NCBI GenBank assembly: GCA_015345905.1
Contig: JADDTR010000010.1
Span: 682,001 to 746,000, forward strand
Direction: 5' to 3'
Origin: Aotearoamyces nothofagi
Lineage: Eukaryota > Ascomycota > Leotiomycetes > Leotiales > Tympanidaceae
Length of the DNA: 64,000 nucleotides
In this document: positions 1-14,144 of the stretch, in pieces
Numbering within the stretch: position 1 is the first letter of the stretch
Layout of the letters: the number at the start of each line of letters is the position of its first letter
Notes under the pieces: model-generated
Databases searched by the model: none
Seen by the model: the letters and a program-made list of their open reading frames with translations, nothing else
What the model was told of the DNA's origin: nothing
Translations under genes and position numbers: made by a program

Positions 1-3000
1 ACTACAACAGCTCAATACTATAAAGTATCAACACTTACTCCAAACCAGGTTCCACGCGGTCCCTGATAACGCCATCACAAAGCTCACAATGTTACATTTC
101 GGTCTTCCAGTAGCGCCACTAACTCTGAATAATGTCACGAATGCAGGGAGAGACGAGCCTGATCTGCTTGATGATGAAGAAGATTTGACCGAGCATACTC
201 ACAGAATCCAGAGAATCATGTATTCTGAGAGACCACTGGAATTCTTAGACATGTTTGACGAACGCGCCTTTGGATACCCAGCTCTTCGAAGTAAGTTTTA
301 CCATTACAATCAATTGTACGATCAAGCTAAGAATAGACAGGACGGCCAGCGAACTTGGAGTACAGAAAGGACCCAAATGCCAAGATAGCTATAGCAAGTA
401 AGAAAAGCAAGTCAAGGCCTCAAAGTAGAACTCCTGGAAGTGCGGCTGCTGATTTGCCTTCAATTCGGGATTTATACAAATGGGACGTACCCAGTTCTAC
501 ACCCCGTAGCAGAATGCCGCCACGGGTTTTCCCTGCACATTCCATCAGTGACTATGTGCCCCGCATGCGTGGCGGAGCTGGAGCAGTTGATCCTTCAGCT
601 AACGATCCAACTCGAGATGTAATAATATACAGCAAATTTGGCCAGTTTGTAACTAAGAATGACGGAGATTCATTTATCAGGTTGGTCCTTTGTGTCTTCC
701 CACACCTAGACCAAACCAACTTTACAGATTTTTACATCGATATATTCCGCTCTCCCAATCGTCCATCACCCCCATTGGGTGAATGGGTTACTCTGAGAGA
801 GACGTTAGAGCCGAAAGGCAGTGTTAGTTGGTCCTCTTACTACAAAAAATTCAGATTACAGCTTCTCGACCACGAAAACTTCCGTGTCCGGATTCGCTGT
901 GGTGGAGCCGCTCAAGAACCGATTGAGCCAAAGGACTACACAGACATTGTAAAGCTTAGGTATCTCGACGCTGTGCACAAGGTTTCAACAACAGTGTACT
1001 GGTATCTCCCAACCGTCCCTACTCAGGATGTTAGTGTTGGCAACTATTCGGTCAATTTCAGACACGCCCTCGAACGTCTTATACCCAATCACCGGACATA
1101 TTCTATCCAGTGGGAAGTTGGCAAAAACGGAGACAAGCTTACTGGAACACTCGATCTTGCCGTTCAAGTGCCGTCAAGTGGGCTCTGTAATGCAGTTCTT
1201 CGAGCGCTAAGACAGCGGCAGAATAAGACGGAGGCAGTAGAAGTAGCAATTCAACTCATGGTGCAGGGAGAGCTTCCAGCTAATAGGTTGATATTCATGC
1301 CGGGGACACCGCATGTCGAGGTCTGTGACGAAGTTGATGAAAGCTTTTTCACTCATTTAAGACAATTCGTAAAGACAAAACTAGGAGAAGATACTGATAT
1401 CAGAGTGTGGCCTAATGCTGCGGTCTACAGTGGCGATGACATGGAAAACAGCTTCGTCCTCCAACAGGATCCTACAGAAGACGCTAAATTGTGGACTGAA
1501 TATGGAGAATTTGATTGCGCAGGCATCATCGTTCGACCAGAGTTCAAAGGTTTCAATATTATTGATGCGTCTAAAAATTCGGAAACCGCAGTGTGGCTCG
1601 ATCGACAAGGTCAGTGGCAACTAGAAAGTTTTCGCCGTGGGTTGGTCGATCTCTGGGGTAACGGGTATAATGACGGTGTGCATATTTTCATCTCTCGAAC
1701 TCAAGATCCGGCCAATCGATTCTTTATCCCGCCTGATATGACAGAAAAAGCATGGCGGCTTGATGTTTTTGATTGGATTGTTGATTCTGATATCTACGTC
1801 TCTCGCGTTGCGGAAGCAGATTTTCCTGCTGGTTAGTATCTTTCTCATAGTCATATATTGTCCCAGTGAAATCTAATGATCATAACTGACAATTCCTAGA
1901 AGTTAGAAATCCACGTCGGGATGTGCCCGATGTTCCTTATGATCAGCCAGCCAGAGAATTGAAAGGCCGCCCTCGACGGCCACGTCCAAGACGAAACACT
2001 GATATTAGTAGTGTATCAGGAGAAACTCGGGCAACATCAGAGTTACATACATCTAGGAAAGCACTTGTAGCTAAAGCTAGCCATCCAGAAGACATTGCAT
2101 GGAGAGTATATTACGAAAAACAGACCTTAATGGAGAAACAACGCAAAGACGCTCATACCACACCTGCGTCCGTCCAAGGGACATATGGCCAAGGTCCGGG
2201 AATTCCAATGTTTGGTGCACCAAGGGAGAAATTTATTACTGTGGGAAATGCTACTCCGACTGTGTTTCTCAATGAAACATCTCCCAGAGAAGTTGAAAAT
2301 CTAATTTCACAACTGATCGATGCTCAAAACCTCGTGTTGGAAAGATATATAATGTGTCCTACATGCACAGCCCGTCTTCCGCCAGGCGAGAATCATGTTC
2401 AAGAAGTTAAGGAACATTTTGAAAAGCACGTCCGAAATTTTGCTTCTGCTGGAAATTGCCCAATTTGTGAAACTGAAGCCTGGGCTACAATGGACAATAA
2501 AGAGAGACGTGGCCATATTACGATGTGCTATACTGACAATTCAGACGGCGATTTCACGGCGCAGAAATGCCCACTTACAAGCTGCGACCAAAGGATTGGT
2601 ACCGGCACAGATTTCAATACATTAGAAAAGATTTCGGGCCATTTTATGGCTCACGGCCTTGGTGAAGATGGTGGCGACGTCAGAGTAGACACGAATAATC
2701 TACCACTCGATTCCAGAGATAGACTGTTCTGCGAGAACTGTGGTACGGACATCTTTGAGATCACTGATGCGGATGAAATGATAAAGCATGGAACTTCATG
2801 CGCAAAAGAATATCCCAATGACCCACTAGATTATTGCAGATACTGTGGGATAACTATAAGGGCTACAGAAGTAAAGAAACACCTGGATGAATGTGAGAGA
2901 AAGACGCAGGCCAAGGGTCCAAACGCCAATGCAACGGACGTATACAGACGCGTTCTTGACAATGTCACAGGGCAGCGAGACGGAGCTCCAATTCTATGCA

Positions 3001-4412
3001 TCTTCCAAGGCTGTAGGGCTGATCTTACTGGCCTTGCTGGAGTTGCCAGAGTAGCACATTACGAGGAGCATTATGATAATGCCAAGGGGGGTGACAAGAT
3101 CAAAGTCAAATGTCACTACCCTGGCTGCACTGAAGATCTCTCTGGGCTCAACAACAATCGAATTAAGGCCCATTACCGTACCCACCATCCTATTGCAGAT
3201 CCTGCCCCTATCACCGCTCCTGTGGCCGAGAGGACATGCCCTTATAGTAGCTGCATGGAACGATTCGCTGCCGGTGACACCGACGAGGCTATTCAAGCTC
3301 ATACAGATGCAGTACACCAGCAGAGATGTAATTTCGTCGGCTGTACGGAACTGTTTGCTGCGGATGTCACAAACAACATCATTGCAGCCCATGTAGAGGC
3401 CGTGCATGGGAATCTATTGACACCAGCTCCTCCTGCATCTGCTGCTAAACCAGTTAGATCATGCCCGTATTGCCAAGAAATATTCGAAGTCGAGGACACC
3501 GATGAGGCCGTTTCAAATCATTTACTGGAGCATAGAGTAGGGATAATAGAATCACCGAGAATAGCACCACCAGCACCAGAAAGTCTCCTAGCACCAGAAA
3601 CTTCGCCGGCGCCAGAAATTCCAGCAGCTCTCCCGCTTTTGGAGTATATACCGATTGAATGGAGAATGGATGAGACGAAGCAGGCCAAAGGAACGTATTG
3701 GTACTGCCCAGTATGTTGGAAGTCAGTAGGAGGACAGCCGCCGACAGCTTCACCTCTTCTGGTAGGTTATATTATTTCTTCGGCTCTTACTTACCTTATA
3801 ATCAAGTATTATCTCTTCGTTACTAACTGTGTATAGGCCCATCGTACAGATTGTGGTGTTGTTACAGACGATCGCTGGGTTACAGAAAGAAGTGTAAAGG
3901 CTGGGAAGAATAGAACTGCTGCTGAGGCTGCTGCTCGTAAGACTGGCCAGGCTCGTGTTGCTGCACTGCCGACTCCTCAAAGAAGTTCAAAAGGTCCCTC
4001 GCCACCAGCTGACTCGTCAGGAACACCACCAGGAGGCGCACCTGGGGAAGGAAGACGCCCACCTCCTAAAGGCCGCCGCCGCCGCCGCACGGCGCGCTTA
4101 ACATCCAAGCGGGCACCACGAGACCCACGACCACTCGGTGACGCTCTTGACGACGAGCCCGAAGCCGAATCCCCGACTGAGCCTCTCATTGGTGAAACGA
4201 CAGCCGACAAGAGCGGAGTCGCTACGCGTTCTTCAGCCAAGAAAGAGGGCCCAAAGAGACCTGCTAACGATGCCAACGAAGAAGGGCCCGCGGCGAAGAA
4301 GGCGAGGCTGGAGGATGCAGTGGAACCAAAGGCCGCAGCAAAAGTTCCAGCCGCTACGACCTCTACAACAAACCCCAAACCCGCCACACTACCAGGGAAG
4401 ACTTCAGGGTGA
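1..4412 (+). CDS. Large multi-zinc-finger protein, 5' partial, unknown function
   Basis: Exons read 2-290, 341-1831, 1900-3761 and 3837-4412, giving about 1405 visible residues. The first exon stays open to the window edge, so the start is probably outside; an ATG at 89 is the fallback. Introns are 50, 68 and 75 nt with GTAAGT, GTTAGT and GTAGGT donors and ACTGAC/TACTAAC branch sites. The first ~600 residues match no family I can name. After that come about eleven Cys/His modules (C-x2-C or C-x4-C with H-x3-5-H or C partners), for example CPLTSCDQRIG followed by GHFMAH, and three near-repeats of the C-x4-C type between bases 2990 and 3410. The tail is Pro/Ala-rich with a basic run KGRRRRRTAR that looks like a nuclear signal. 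A nuclear nucleic-acid or protein-binding role is inference only. Confidence 0.85.
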
Positions 4413-5536
4413 TAAAAAGCCAAACAAAGCAGCGGATGTGATTGAAACGAGTCTGGAGAAAAGAAAAAGCCCCCAACACGAGGATTCTTGCTTCACGCTC
4501 GGATATTGCAGGACTATCGACCGAGTGTTTGCTATGTCACAGAGCAGGCAAGAAAACAAGGGAAACAAGAATACAAACGAAAGGCAAGAGAGACGAGAAA
4601 GCAAGCCATCCATCTTATCGATTCGCCTCTCATAACTCGGGAAGCGCAAAGCTGGAGCCGGAGGCACGGAGGCAGGGAGCAGTCGCAGTCGCAGGGGCAG
4701 GATCAAGAATAGCGGATTCCAAGTCATCATTCCCGCATTTCTCTTTTCCTTTTTCCTTTTCCCCCCCTCTTTTCTTTTCTTTTCCCCCCGCATTTCTCTT
4801 TTCCTTTCCCCCTCTTTTCTTCCTTCCTTCTTCCTCTCCCCTTATCCAACCAACCAACCAAGCAAATCTCCTAAGATTCTCAATTCTTGATATTCTCGCC
4901 TCCCCCCTACCCTGAACCCCTCAACTGCACCTTCAAAATATCTTTCTTAAAAAAAAAAGTCTTTCTTTCTTCTTTCTTCTTCTTCTTCTCCTTCTTCTTC
5001 TTCTTCTTGTTCTCCTCCTTCGTCGCTCTTCTCTCCTCCCTCTCTATCCATCTATCCATCTATCTATTCTACGGTTTAGTGCAGGATCTATGTTTTTCTG
5101 TAATGGGATCTCTTCTTTTTTTTTTGGCTGGTTTAGTTAGGTTTAGTTTAGTTACACGAGTTGAGATCATGCCCGCTAGCAGGATCAGAATCATAATCAT
5201 AATTCACTTCCTGGTCTTTTTTTTTTGAACTTACTATTCCCCACCCCCCTTCACTGAACGGCCCTATAAATCTATAGTGCTGAATCTTACGGGGGTTGTC
5301 TATAAGGGGACAGTCATCAAGACATTACTTTTCCATGGAGTTGAATTCATCGCTCATAGCACAGCATGACAAAACTACCTCATCCTGATCCCCATCTCAT
5401 GTGCGCTTCCATCCATGATTACATCTACTAGCCTCAAGCTGCAGTATGACATGACCACTTCAGAACCGCAGAGCCGCACCCCCCTCCACACTCCCCCCTC
5501 TCCACTATATCCACCATCCATCCACACGCCATCTCC
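4413..5536. other. Intergenic gap between convergent genes, pyrimidine-rich
   Basis: No gene is supported here. The + strand is dominated by C/T tracts at about 4740-4835 and 4960-5060. Short open frames in this stretch (runs of F, S, P, L) only reflect that bias. It probably holds the 3' ends of the two converging transcripts. Confidence 0.6.
4740..5060 (+). repeat. Polypyrimidine (CTT/TTCC) low-complexity tracts
   Basis: Two long stretches with almost no purines on the + strand, made of TTTTCC, CTTT and TTC units, are separated by a short mixed segment. This is simple-sequence DNA, not coding. Confidence 0.8.
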
Positions 5537-6768
<1,232 letters not shown>

Positions 6769-7282
6769 AAATATCCAGATGCAGATATCGGCAAAAGATA
6801 TACCAAGAAAGCTATATCCGAGCGCAAGAGATATCCAGAAAGAAGATACCGAAGACGGCAGATAAATAGCAGCAGCTGTGGTCTACAAGCGCAGGCGTAT
6901 ATACGGACGCAAGCGCAAGCGTAGTGGTAAGCGTAGTTATAAACGTATATTGCAGGCTGTAGTGATAAACGTATATATTGCAGTGTAGGTAGCAGACAGT
7001 GGTGTTGTTCGTTGCAAGTGTGATTGTATGTAGGATGAGGCAGAGCCGGGCCGGGCTTGTACTGTACTGTACTTTGTGCTGTGGTGTGGGGTGTGTGCAG
7101 GTGTGCAGGTAGGTAGGTAGAGGTGTGTGGGTATGTAGGTGCGGGTGCGGTTGTTAGGTGGGGCAGGTGCGTTTCTGTTCATACAGTAGGTCTCCTCTGT
7201 CGCGGCCTCCTTTATTTACTGTACGCCCTCCGTCGTCGCACCCTCCCCGCCGACCCGTCTATCTACGCATCTGAATGTAGCC

Positions 7283-7630
7283 ATGTCCAATGCCGAGGAT
7301 CTAGAGAAGTAAGTATTTATACTAAGCTTCATTTCCATCATCATCATCATTATAATTATCACCATTCATCATCACCATCATCACCATCTCTATTAATCCT
7401 TCTTAATTCCAACTATAGAAGGCAAACTAAGCTGCCTGCTCCAACAATCTGCTCCAACAATCTGCTCCAACAACCTGTTCCAACAACCTGCTCCGAGCCA
7501 AGCTATCTCACCCAAGCACTCGAGGGACCTAGTATAATGTATGTGTGCCAGCTACCCTCCTCACCCACAATACCAGCATAACCACCCATCCGCCTGATAC
7601 AATACAAACACCACCAGCACTGACGAATAA
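7283..7630 (+). CDS. Possible small spliced gene, about 52 aa (or 62 aa), unknown
   Basis: An ATG in good context (TAGCCATGTCC) opens MSNAEDLE, followed by a consensus GTAAGT donor at 7309 and a CTATAG acceptor at 7418. Exon 2 (from 7419) continues in frame through the 13-bp repeats and reads SYLTQALEGPSI. A second GTATGT donor at 7539 joined to an acceptor at 7617 gives the end ITDE and a TAA at 7628-7630. Without that splice the frame runs to a stop ending at 7581. I do not recognise the product. Splice signals are the main support; the short length and internal repeat argue for caution. Confidence 0.4.
7441..7492. repeat. 13-bp tandem repeat, four copies
   Basis: The unit CCAACAATCTGCT occurs twice exactly and twice with one or two changes (CCAACAACCTGTT, CCAACAACCTGCT). 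It lies inside the candidate small gene at 7283-7630, and because 13 is not a multiple of 3 each copy is read in a new frame. Confidence 0.85.
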
Positions 7631-7783
7631 TAAAAATAAAATTCACTCCAACCGCTAAATGCCGCACCCCGGATTTGCAATCTGATCCCCGGGAGACTTC
7701 CAACTGATAAACGCCGGCGCAATGCAGTGCAATGCAAAAAATACCAAAAATAAATTTAATCAATTCGTCCATCCCCTTCCACT

Positions 7784-10700
7784 TCATCCCCTTCCACGTC
7801 TCTCCGCCAACAGCACTTCCAGCTTCGCATCGTAGAGCATCTGCTCCAGCCTGAGAGCCTCGTCTCGCGACAGGGCGCCCGCTCGGAGCTCGTCGACAAA
7901 GGCTTCGAAGCGGCCCATGATGCTTGGTCCTGGTACTTCCACTACCTTGGCAATTTCAACCTTCTCCTCGCCAGGAGCCTCCGAGGTTGCCACTAGAGGC
8001 GCGGCATTCAGCGTTGCTTCATCGGGCTGAATCTCTTCTGCTATTTCCGTTGATAGATATAGCTGCTGACTGGGAGACTCATTGCCCGACTCTTGCATCT
8101 TTTGACTTTGACTTTCCGTCGGGTCATCCTCACTAACCGGAGGAGCCTGAGAGATCTGGCTAGGTTTCTCGTCAACCTGCACCATCTGACCAGCTTTCCT
8201 TCCTCTCCGCCCCTTCTTCTTTCTCCTCTTGGAGCTGGCTGAAGGTCCAACATTTTGAACCTCTCCACCAGTTTGAATCCCCCCAGCAGGGCCACTATCA
8301 GCAGCAGTCTCCTTTCCAATCTCTTCCAACCCCTGCATCCGTACATCCACATCTACATCCATATCACCAGACGGTAATAAAGCAGCAGCCTCAACTACAG
8401 CTTCTTCACGGACCCCCTCACGAGCCCCATCCAAAACCTGCGAAGACTTCCTCGTCCGCTTCGAGCTCCTCCTCGTAGGAAGCGGTGCCGGAGCAGCTTT
8501 GGCTAACAGTGCATGATCAGGCTCTCCAGGCTGCAATTCTACAGCAGCGCCCAGATCCATCACGCCCTGGCTGTCCGGCACCTCTGATTCCTTCTCGTCA
8601 TCAACCTTTCTCTTCTTTGACTCTTGGGAGTCATTAGTGCCGTGTAATCTCGTAGACACTCTCCTACGCTTGCCCCTCCCTGACGGAGGTGTGGTGCTCT
8701 CTTGGCTTGCAGAGTTTTTATTGTCAGTGTCGACAGTTACATCAACCGTGTCCTTTTCAGGAGTTTCCGGAATTGTCGACCGTACCGTCTGCTCCTCACG
8801 CAACCTTGAGATGGCTGGGAACGATTTCCTCTTCCCACGACCACCTCTTCCAGGGCGCACCGGGGGTGGCATGATAGTGGTCTCCTTTTCTAGTTCAACA
8901 GAAATGGAATCAGGTTTGTTGTTAGGCGCTAGAGTCTCTAGGCCCGCCGGAACCTGCGGCTCGGCTGCCATTCCTTCCTCGGCGCGACTAACACTATCGG
9001 GATCTAGAAGAGAACCCGAAGCCGCCTCCCTTTCCAAATTTCGGTTCGCTAAGACGGAATCTTTGTTCTCAGGGGGAGGATTGGCAGGCTCGTCGAATTT
9101 GCTGATGAGGCGCAATATACTACTCTCGTCCATCTCACTCAGCGATGACGACCTATTCGATGGACGCGCTCTTGAATTTGGCGGAGGGCTTTGTCCTGCC
9201 CTGGATCTAGTAACACGCCGAGACTCTGGGGCTTGTATCTTCTGCTGTGACCTGGTAGTAATTTCTGGCGATGAGGCAATATCGACCGAAGACTCATTAT
9301 TAATATTAGCATCTTCGCCAGGAGATGGTGGCGCGGGGCTTGACAGGGCGTCAACAAATGTCTCAATTGGTGTTCTGGAACTTCTATCCAAAGATGTGCC
9401 ACTTCGAGGTTCGACAGGCGTGCTCGGCGCTTCCAAAGCTACCAGTTCTAGTTCGGGAGACGGGTCTGTTTCTCCAGATCGTGCCTCTGGAGGAGACGAA
9501 GGAGGACCAGTGAGGTCACTGTCAAGTTGAACATCAGGAGTTTCACGACGAGGTGTTGGCGACGAGGTAACAAAGTCATCGAAAGGAGCCTTATTAGCTA
9601 GCAGGAGAGTTGGTGTCGTCGGTCTCTCCGGGGCAGATATTTCAGGCCCAAGTATATCAGAGCTCAGGGATAGCCTAGACAATCCAGTCTTCGTCTTGGC
9701 CCTGGGGCTCGATCGAATATCCGGGAACATTGCAGCTGCATCGGTTCTCTGCCTCTCCTTCACCTCTCGCTGGCGATCGGTGAGAAGTTGCGAGTCGGGA
9801 GCAGCATCCGCAAGCGGCGAGGATTCGATTGCAGCAAACTGGATTTGCGAATCATCGTGGCGTAGTCTAGGTGTAATATCTCTTTTGACCATCTTTCGTT
9901 TGCTAGAGCTGGGCGCTTCAAGGAGTGATCTCTTGCGGGAGGGTTCGCTACTCGGAACTCTCGGTGACGACAGGTTAAGAGGGCGTGGAAAAGCCGACGG
10001 CTCTAGACGCGGGGTTTGGTTACGGCTAGGGTTACTAGTTGAGCTTGGTGCTGGAAACCCATCATCTTCTTGAGAATCCAGAAAGTTGGGCGAAGGAAGA
10101 TCGGCCTCATAATCAAGACTTTCCGGAAAAGACGGCAGTTCCAAATCAGCCACCGACCGAAGCCGACGCAAAGCCTCCTTAACGCGCAGCGGATATTCCA
10201 GGTACGATTCCGATCCGAAAGTCGAGTTCCACATAGTCACTGTTTTGTTCACAATATGCCTCTTATACCTACTCTCGAACCCGGCACAGAGCAGCGTCTC
10301 CAGACTACGGAGCAGATTACTGTCTGTCTGCATTTGGGCCAATGCCGAGCAGATGTCTTCCCAGAGAGCTACAACCTAGTACAAGTAAGCATGGTAAAGA
10401 GTGGAAATATTGTAGTAAGGCTCACCAATAATAGGATGTTAGAGTCCATACGGCCTCTCAGCTTGTTGCCGAGATCTGCAACCCATGGAGCGACCCCTTC
10501 CTGAATGGACATTAAGACATTTGGGATGTTTTCGATGGGGCAGCGTCTAAGGAGTTCGACGGTGTTCCTGAGAAGCATCTCGTACTCGTAGTCGTCTGAG
10601 CAGTCATTGCTCAAGATGTTGTAAGCATCCTCTAGGCTGAGCTTTAGATAGACATAGAGATGGGTATATGGATCAAAGGTCAAGGACCTTGGGCCTGCTG

Positions 10701-13485
10701 AGACAGCGCCCCATAGTCGTCGATGTGCCGCATCCAGAGACTGACGTTCTCTGGGAAATGCAGCGCTAGACACCAGGATAGAACAGTACTTCATGCTAGG
10801 GTTCTGGCCAGATTTCAAAGACGTCGTTTCAAGTATCCGTGCCAATGGTTCGATGAGAGAGATTGCCCGGCCACTATCGCCAGCTTCCGCCGTAATTAGC
10901 GCTGATGTAGCATCGAAAAGGGTTATCCAGGACGGAAAAGGCGAATCAGGAGAAAGGTTGATGCCTGATTCAAGGATTTTGATGATGTTTCTGAAGCCAG
11001 CACCCAGCGGCTGTCCATGACTCCCGCTGCTGCTGTTGCTGCTTTCATCCTTCCGATTTATGGCAGCTGTGGCAAAAACTGCCAAGACCTGCCATAGAGC
11101 AACAAAGGCCTTGGGGTCAACAGTTGGGGTCGTTAATAGCTGTAAGATATCCTTGGTAAGCTCTATCCGCGACCATCTCGACTTTCTCGCCTCGAAAAAC
11201 GGGCTGAGGATTCCTTCCAGCACTGACAAATAGCTACTGTCACATTCTACCCCAGGGGCTGGACGTCCGAGAAGAAGGAGCAAATGATTGAGTGGGGATT
11301 TGATTTCGCCAATCGATTTCACGGGGCGATGTGAGGGTGTGGCGACGACTGCAAAGGTGTCTTGCTGGCTGATTGACAACAGTTTCTCGGTAAACGGGAG
11401 AACTCCAAGACTTGCAATCATCGTAGTCACCAAGTTACCAAACCCAGCTTGGAAGGTTGTGGAACTTCCATTTCCAGATCCAGATCCATCCAGTGTCTTT
11501 GGTCCCTTCAGCCAGATTTTGTAGAGCATGGTAAAAATGCGTGCAAGACAGGTCATCGTTTCGTTTGAGACTTTGATCTCCTTGGCTCCAGCAGAAGCGA
11601 CAGATGATATGAAGCCTCTCCATATGGAGAGTATGGGGCTCTCTTCCTTGTCGAGCTCCCAGAAACACATCTCCAGAAGAGGTTCTAGCACGTCGAGAAC
11701 ACGCTGGGAATTTCTCCGAATCCACTTTGCGTCGAGGCTTGGTAGTTCCTCCGGTTTTACACCACCAGTCTCGTTGGCACGATTATTTGACCACATCTTA
11801 GAATTATGTGAAGACGACACATCTAGTAAAGCACCTAAGATGGCAGATGCTTGAGCAACATTTTCTGCTGCCATATCGGGCTTCTCCAGGTTCCTCGAGC
11901 TGAGCAATTGTCCGACCAAAACAGCGACGTATCGATCCCAGTACAGGTCCAACTGGGCAAAGGTTGCATTAGGTCTCAAGGCGTAATAGATGAGATTACA
12001 AATGCTTCCGAAAGTGACATGACGTGCTTCCTTTGCAAACTTGCCAGCCAGTTTGCGTTTAAGTTGCCCGCTGAATGGCTGGCAGAGCATGTTGATCATA
12101 TTGGGCGAGGTATTCTCGTCCGGGCGAATGGCGAAGACGAGTCGATTCCACGCAAAGTTGGCTTGTATCTTAACATCGTGATCGCTGCTATTGAAGCATT
12201 CTTGTATAAGTTTCAGCCAAATCTTCATAAACTCCCAATGCTCCAGTTGCTGCGGGCCATATCGTAAGAACAAGATAACGGTACTCCATATTAGTGGTAC
12301 TGAAGCTCCGTCTTGCTTTTTCCGGACCATAGAGCTCAATCGTCCAGCATAGTAATCGGCAAATCTACCTCCCTCACGTTCCAGTTGAAACAGGTCCATA
12401 ACGGCGCGGGAGGCTTGTTTCTCGGTGCCCAACTGGAGTGCGGCATCGAGTCCAAATGATATGACAGGCGCCCTGACATCCTTGATGCTGCTCAGCATGT
12501 CCGAGAATATGTCCTCTAGCCACTCAATGTTTGTTAGCATGGATGGCTTTGCCTGCCTGAGCAGCTTCCTATATATTCCCAGTCGTCCAAGCACAATGCT
12601 CTTCCCTTTGACGTGATTCTCAATTTCGTGCAGGGCTTTGATCAGTCGGCTAACTCTTTGCGGAGTCATAACCCGCGGGGGGAAGTTCGGCTGTCCTAGG
12701 ATGAACATGAGATGCTTCACAATGTCCTTCGATGCCTGTGAATCGTCAAAGGTGAAAGATGTTATCGAGTGTTCCACAACGTATGTGCAAAAGTCGGTGC
12801 TGAGAGAGTCGGCTGCCGACTGCTTGAACAGAAGCGCTGCTAGCAGTATAAGAGCGTTGGTAATAACAACCGTATCGAATGCTCCAGAAGAATTCTTTGC
12901 TGTCATGTCGCGTTGAATAAACTGTGCAAGAAGCCCCATCTTATCCTTCAGAGCTTTTGGGTCGGGGACATTTTCAGACGTCTTCAACACGCCCGACAGC
13001 GTCATGTAGGCATCGAGTCGGGAGCTCCGATCCTCCCCAGCAAGTTGTTTGACGATTGACTCTAGCATTGTACCGAAGCTCGAATAAGTGTGGGATACAG
13101 TGTTGGGGCCGTAGTTCCGGTTGACGGCAATGACACCATTATACGGCTTGAGTATAGACTTTGCAGGCTTCCGATCACCGGACGGCGGTAGCTGTCGAAG
13201 ATTTTCTTGGAGTGGAGTGGAGCTCTTCCCCGACACCTTTGGAGGATCCTTATAGTCGGTCCAAGGTGACCATCCCACCTTCTTCTGGGCCTTGTCGATA
13301 GAGGCACGGTTCAGGGACTCAGCAGACGACTCGGGCGAGTGATTAGGAGGCGTGTGTGTTCCAAACAAACGAGTGAATATCGAGGGCTTTGCTTCCTTGT
13401 GATCGGATTCTCGAGGCGGGGTCGGGGGTCGTTGCGGGAGATTCTCCAGCTTTAGTCGGGACGAAGAACCAGCCGACTGCACCAT
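7784..13485 (-). CDS. RIF1: Telomere-associated/replication-timing regulator Rif1
   Basis: Two exons on the complement, 10426-13485 and 7784-10375, joined by a 50-nt intron (GTGAGC donor, ACTAG acceptor), give 1883 aa. Rif1 recruits protein phosphatase 1 to chromatin, delays late origins and limits telomere elongation. The N-terminal half is the long alpha-helical Rif1_N repeat region (about residues 110-1000). Ahead of it are two likely PP1-docking motifs: an RVxF-type KKVGW at 68-72 followed by SPWTDYKDPP, and SILK at 110-113. The second half is low-complexity, rich in S, P, E and K, with many SP/TP and SQ sites, as expected for a regulated tail. The ATG at 13485 starts MVQSAGSSSR. Frames open on the opposite strand here are shadows. 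Confidence 0.92.
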
Positions 13486-14144
13486 GGCTGTGACCTCGAA
13501 GGCTGTTAATGGAACTCGAAGCCTTCATTGAGGGTCACCGGCGCATAGTATATTTCGACTCGAGCAGCTCGTGATGGGCAGGAGACACGCAAGAACACTA
13601 ATGTGTTGAGTGCAGAGGTTTCTCGTGTTGCTCCGTATTCCCGGTCGTGCATTTACGCCTCGCCTCGCCTCGAGGTGTCTGGCTGGACGCGGCTGGGTAA
13701 CGAATAACGCGATTTTTTGGCGTTGTTCTCGCGTTCGCGCAGCACTTTAAATTCCCACGCTAAGCCGGTGCCCGAGGAACATCAGCGTAACCATAGCCAT
13801 CTACAATATATAGACCAGCTCAAGAGCCCCAGCAAATCTGAATCTACAAAATCTACTACCCAGTAAATCCCATCCCATCCAACCCCTCAAAATACAAAGC
13901 CAATGTAAAGTACCCAGCAATAAATCTATACCCTTTCGTGATTTTACACCAAAATATACAGTAATGCCATAATCCATAATCTATAATCTATAATCTACCA
14001 AACACATATCAACGAATTTTCATCACATGCCTACAGCCAGCCTAAAGCCTACAGCCTATTATAACCCCACCCCCAAACAGCATTCATCCCATCTCATCCC
14101 ATCATATCAATCCAAAATCAAATCCAAATCCAATCCCAAAAATC
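13486..14144. other. Intergenic: RIF1 promoter side and transporter 3' side
   Basis: No gene is seen. The first ~250 bp upstream of RIF1 is GC-mixed. From 13800 on the sequence is A- and C-rich, with repeated CATAATCTATAATC-like units near 13965-14000 and CCCATC repeats near 14080. Confidence 0.6.

Noticed and set aside
8637-9530. 297-codon open frame on + strand opposite RIF1
   Set aside because: Antisense to the Ser/Pro-rich RIF1 tail; the open frame follows from RIF1 codon bias, and it has no domain or splice support.
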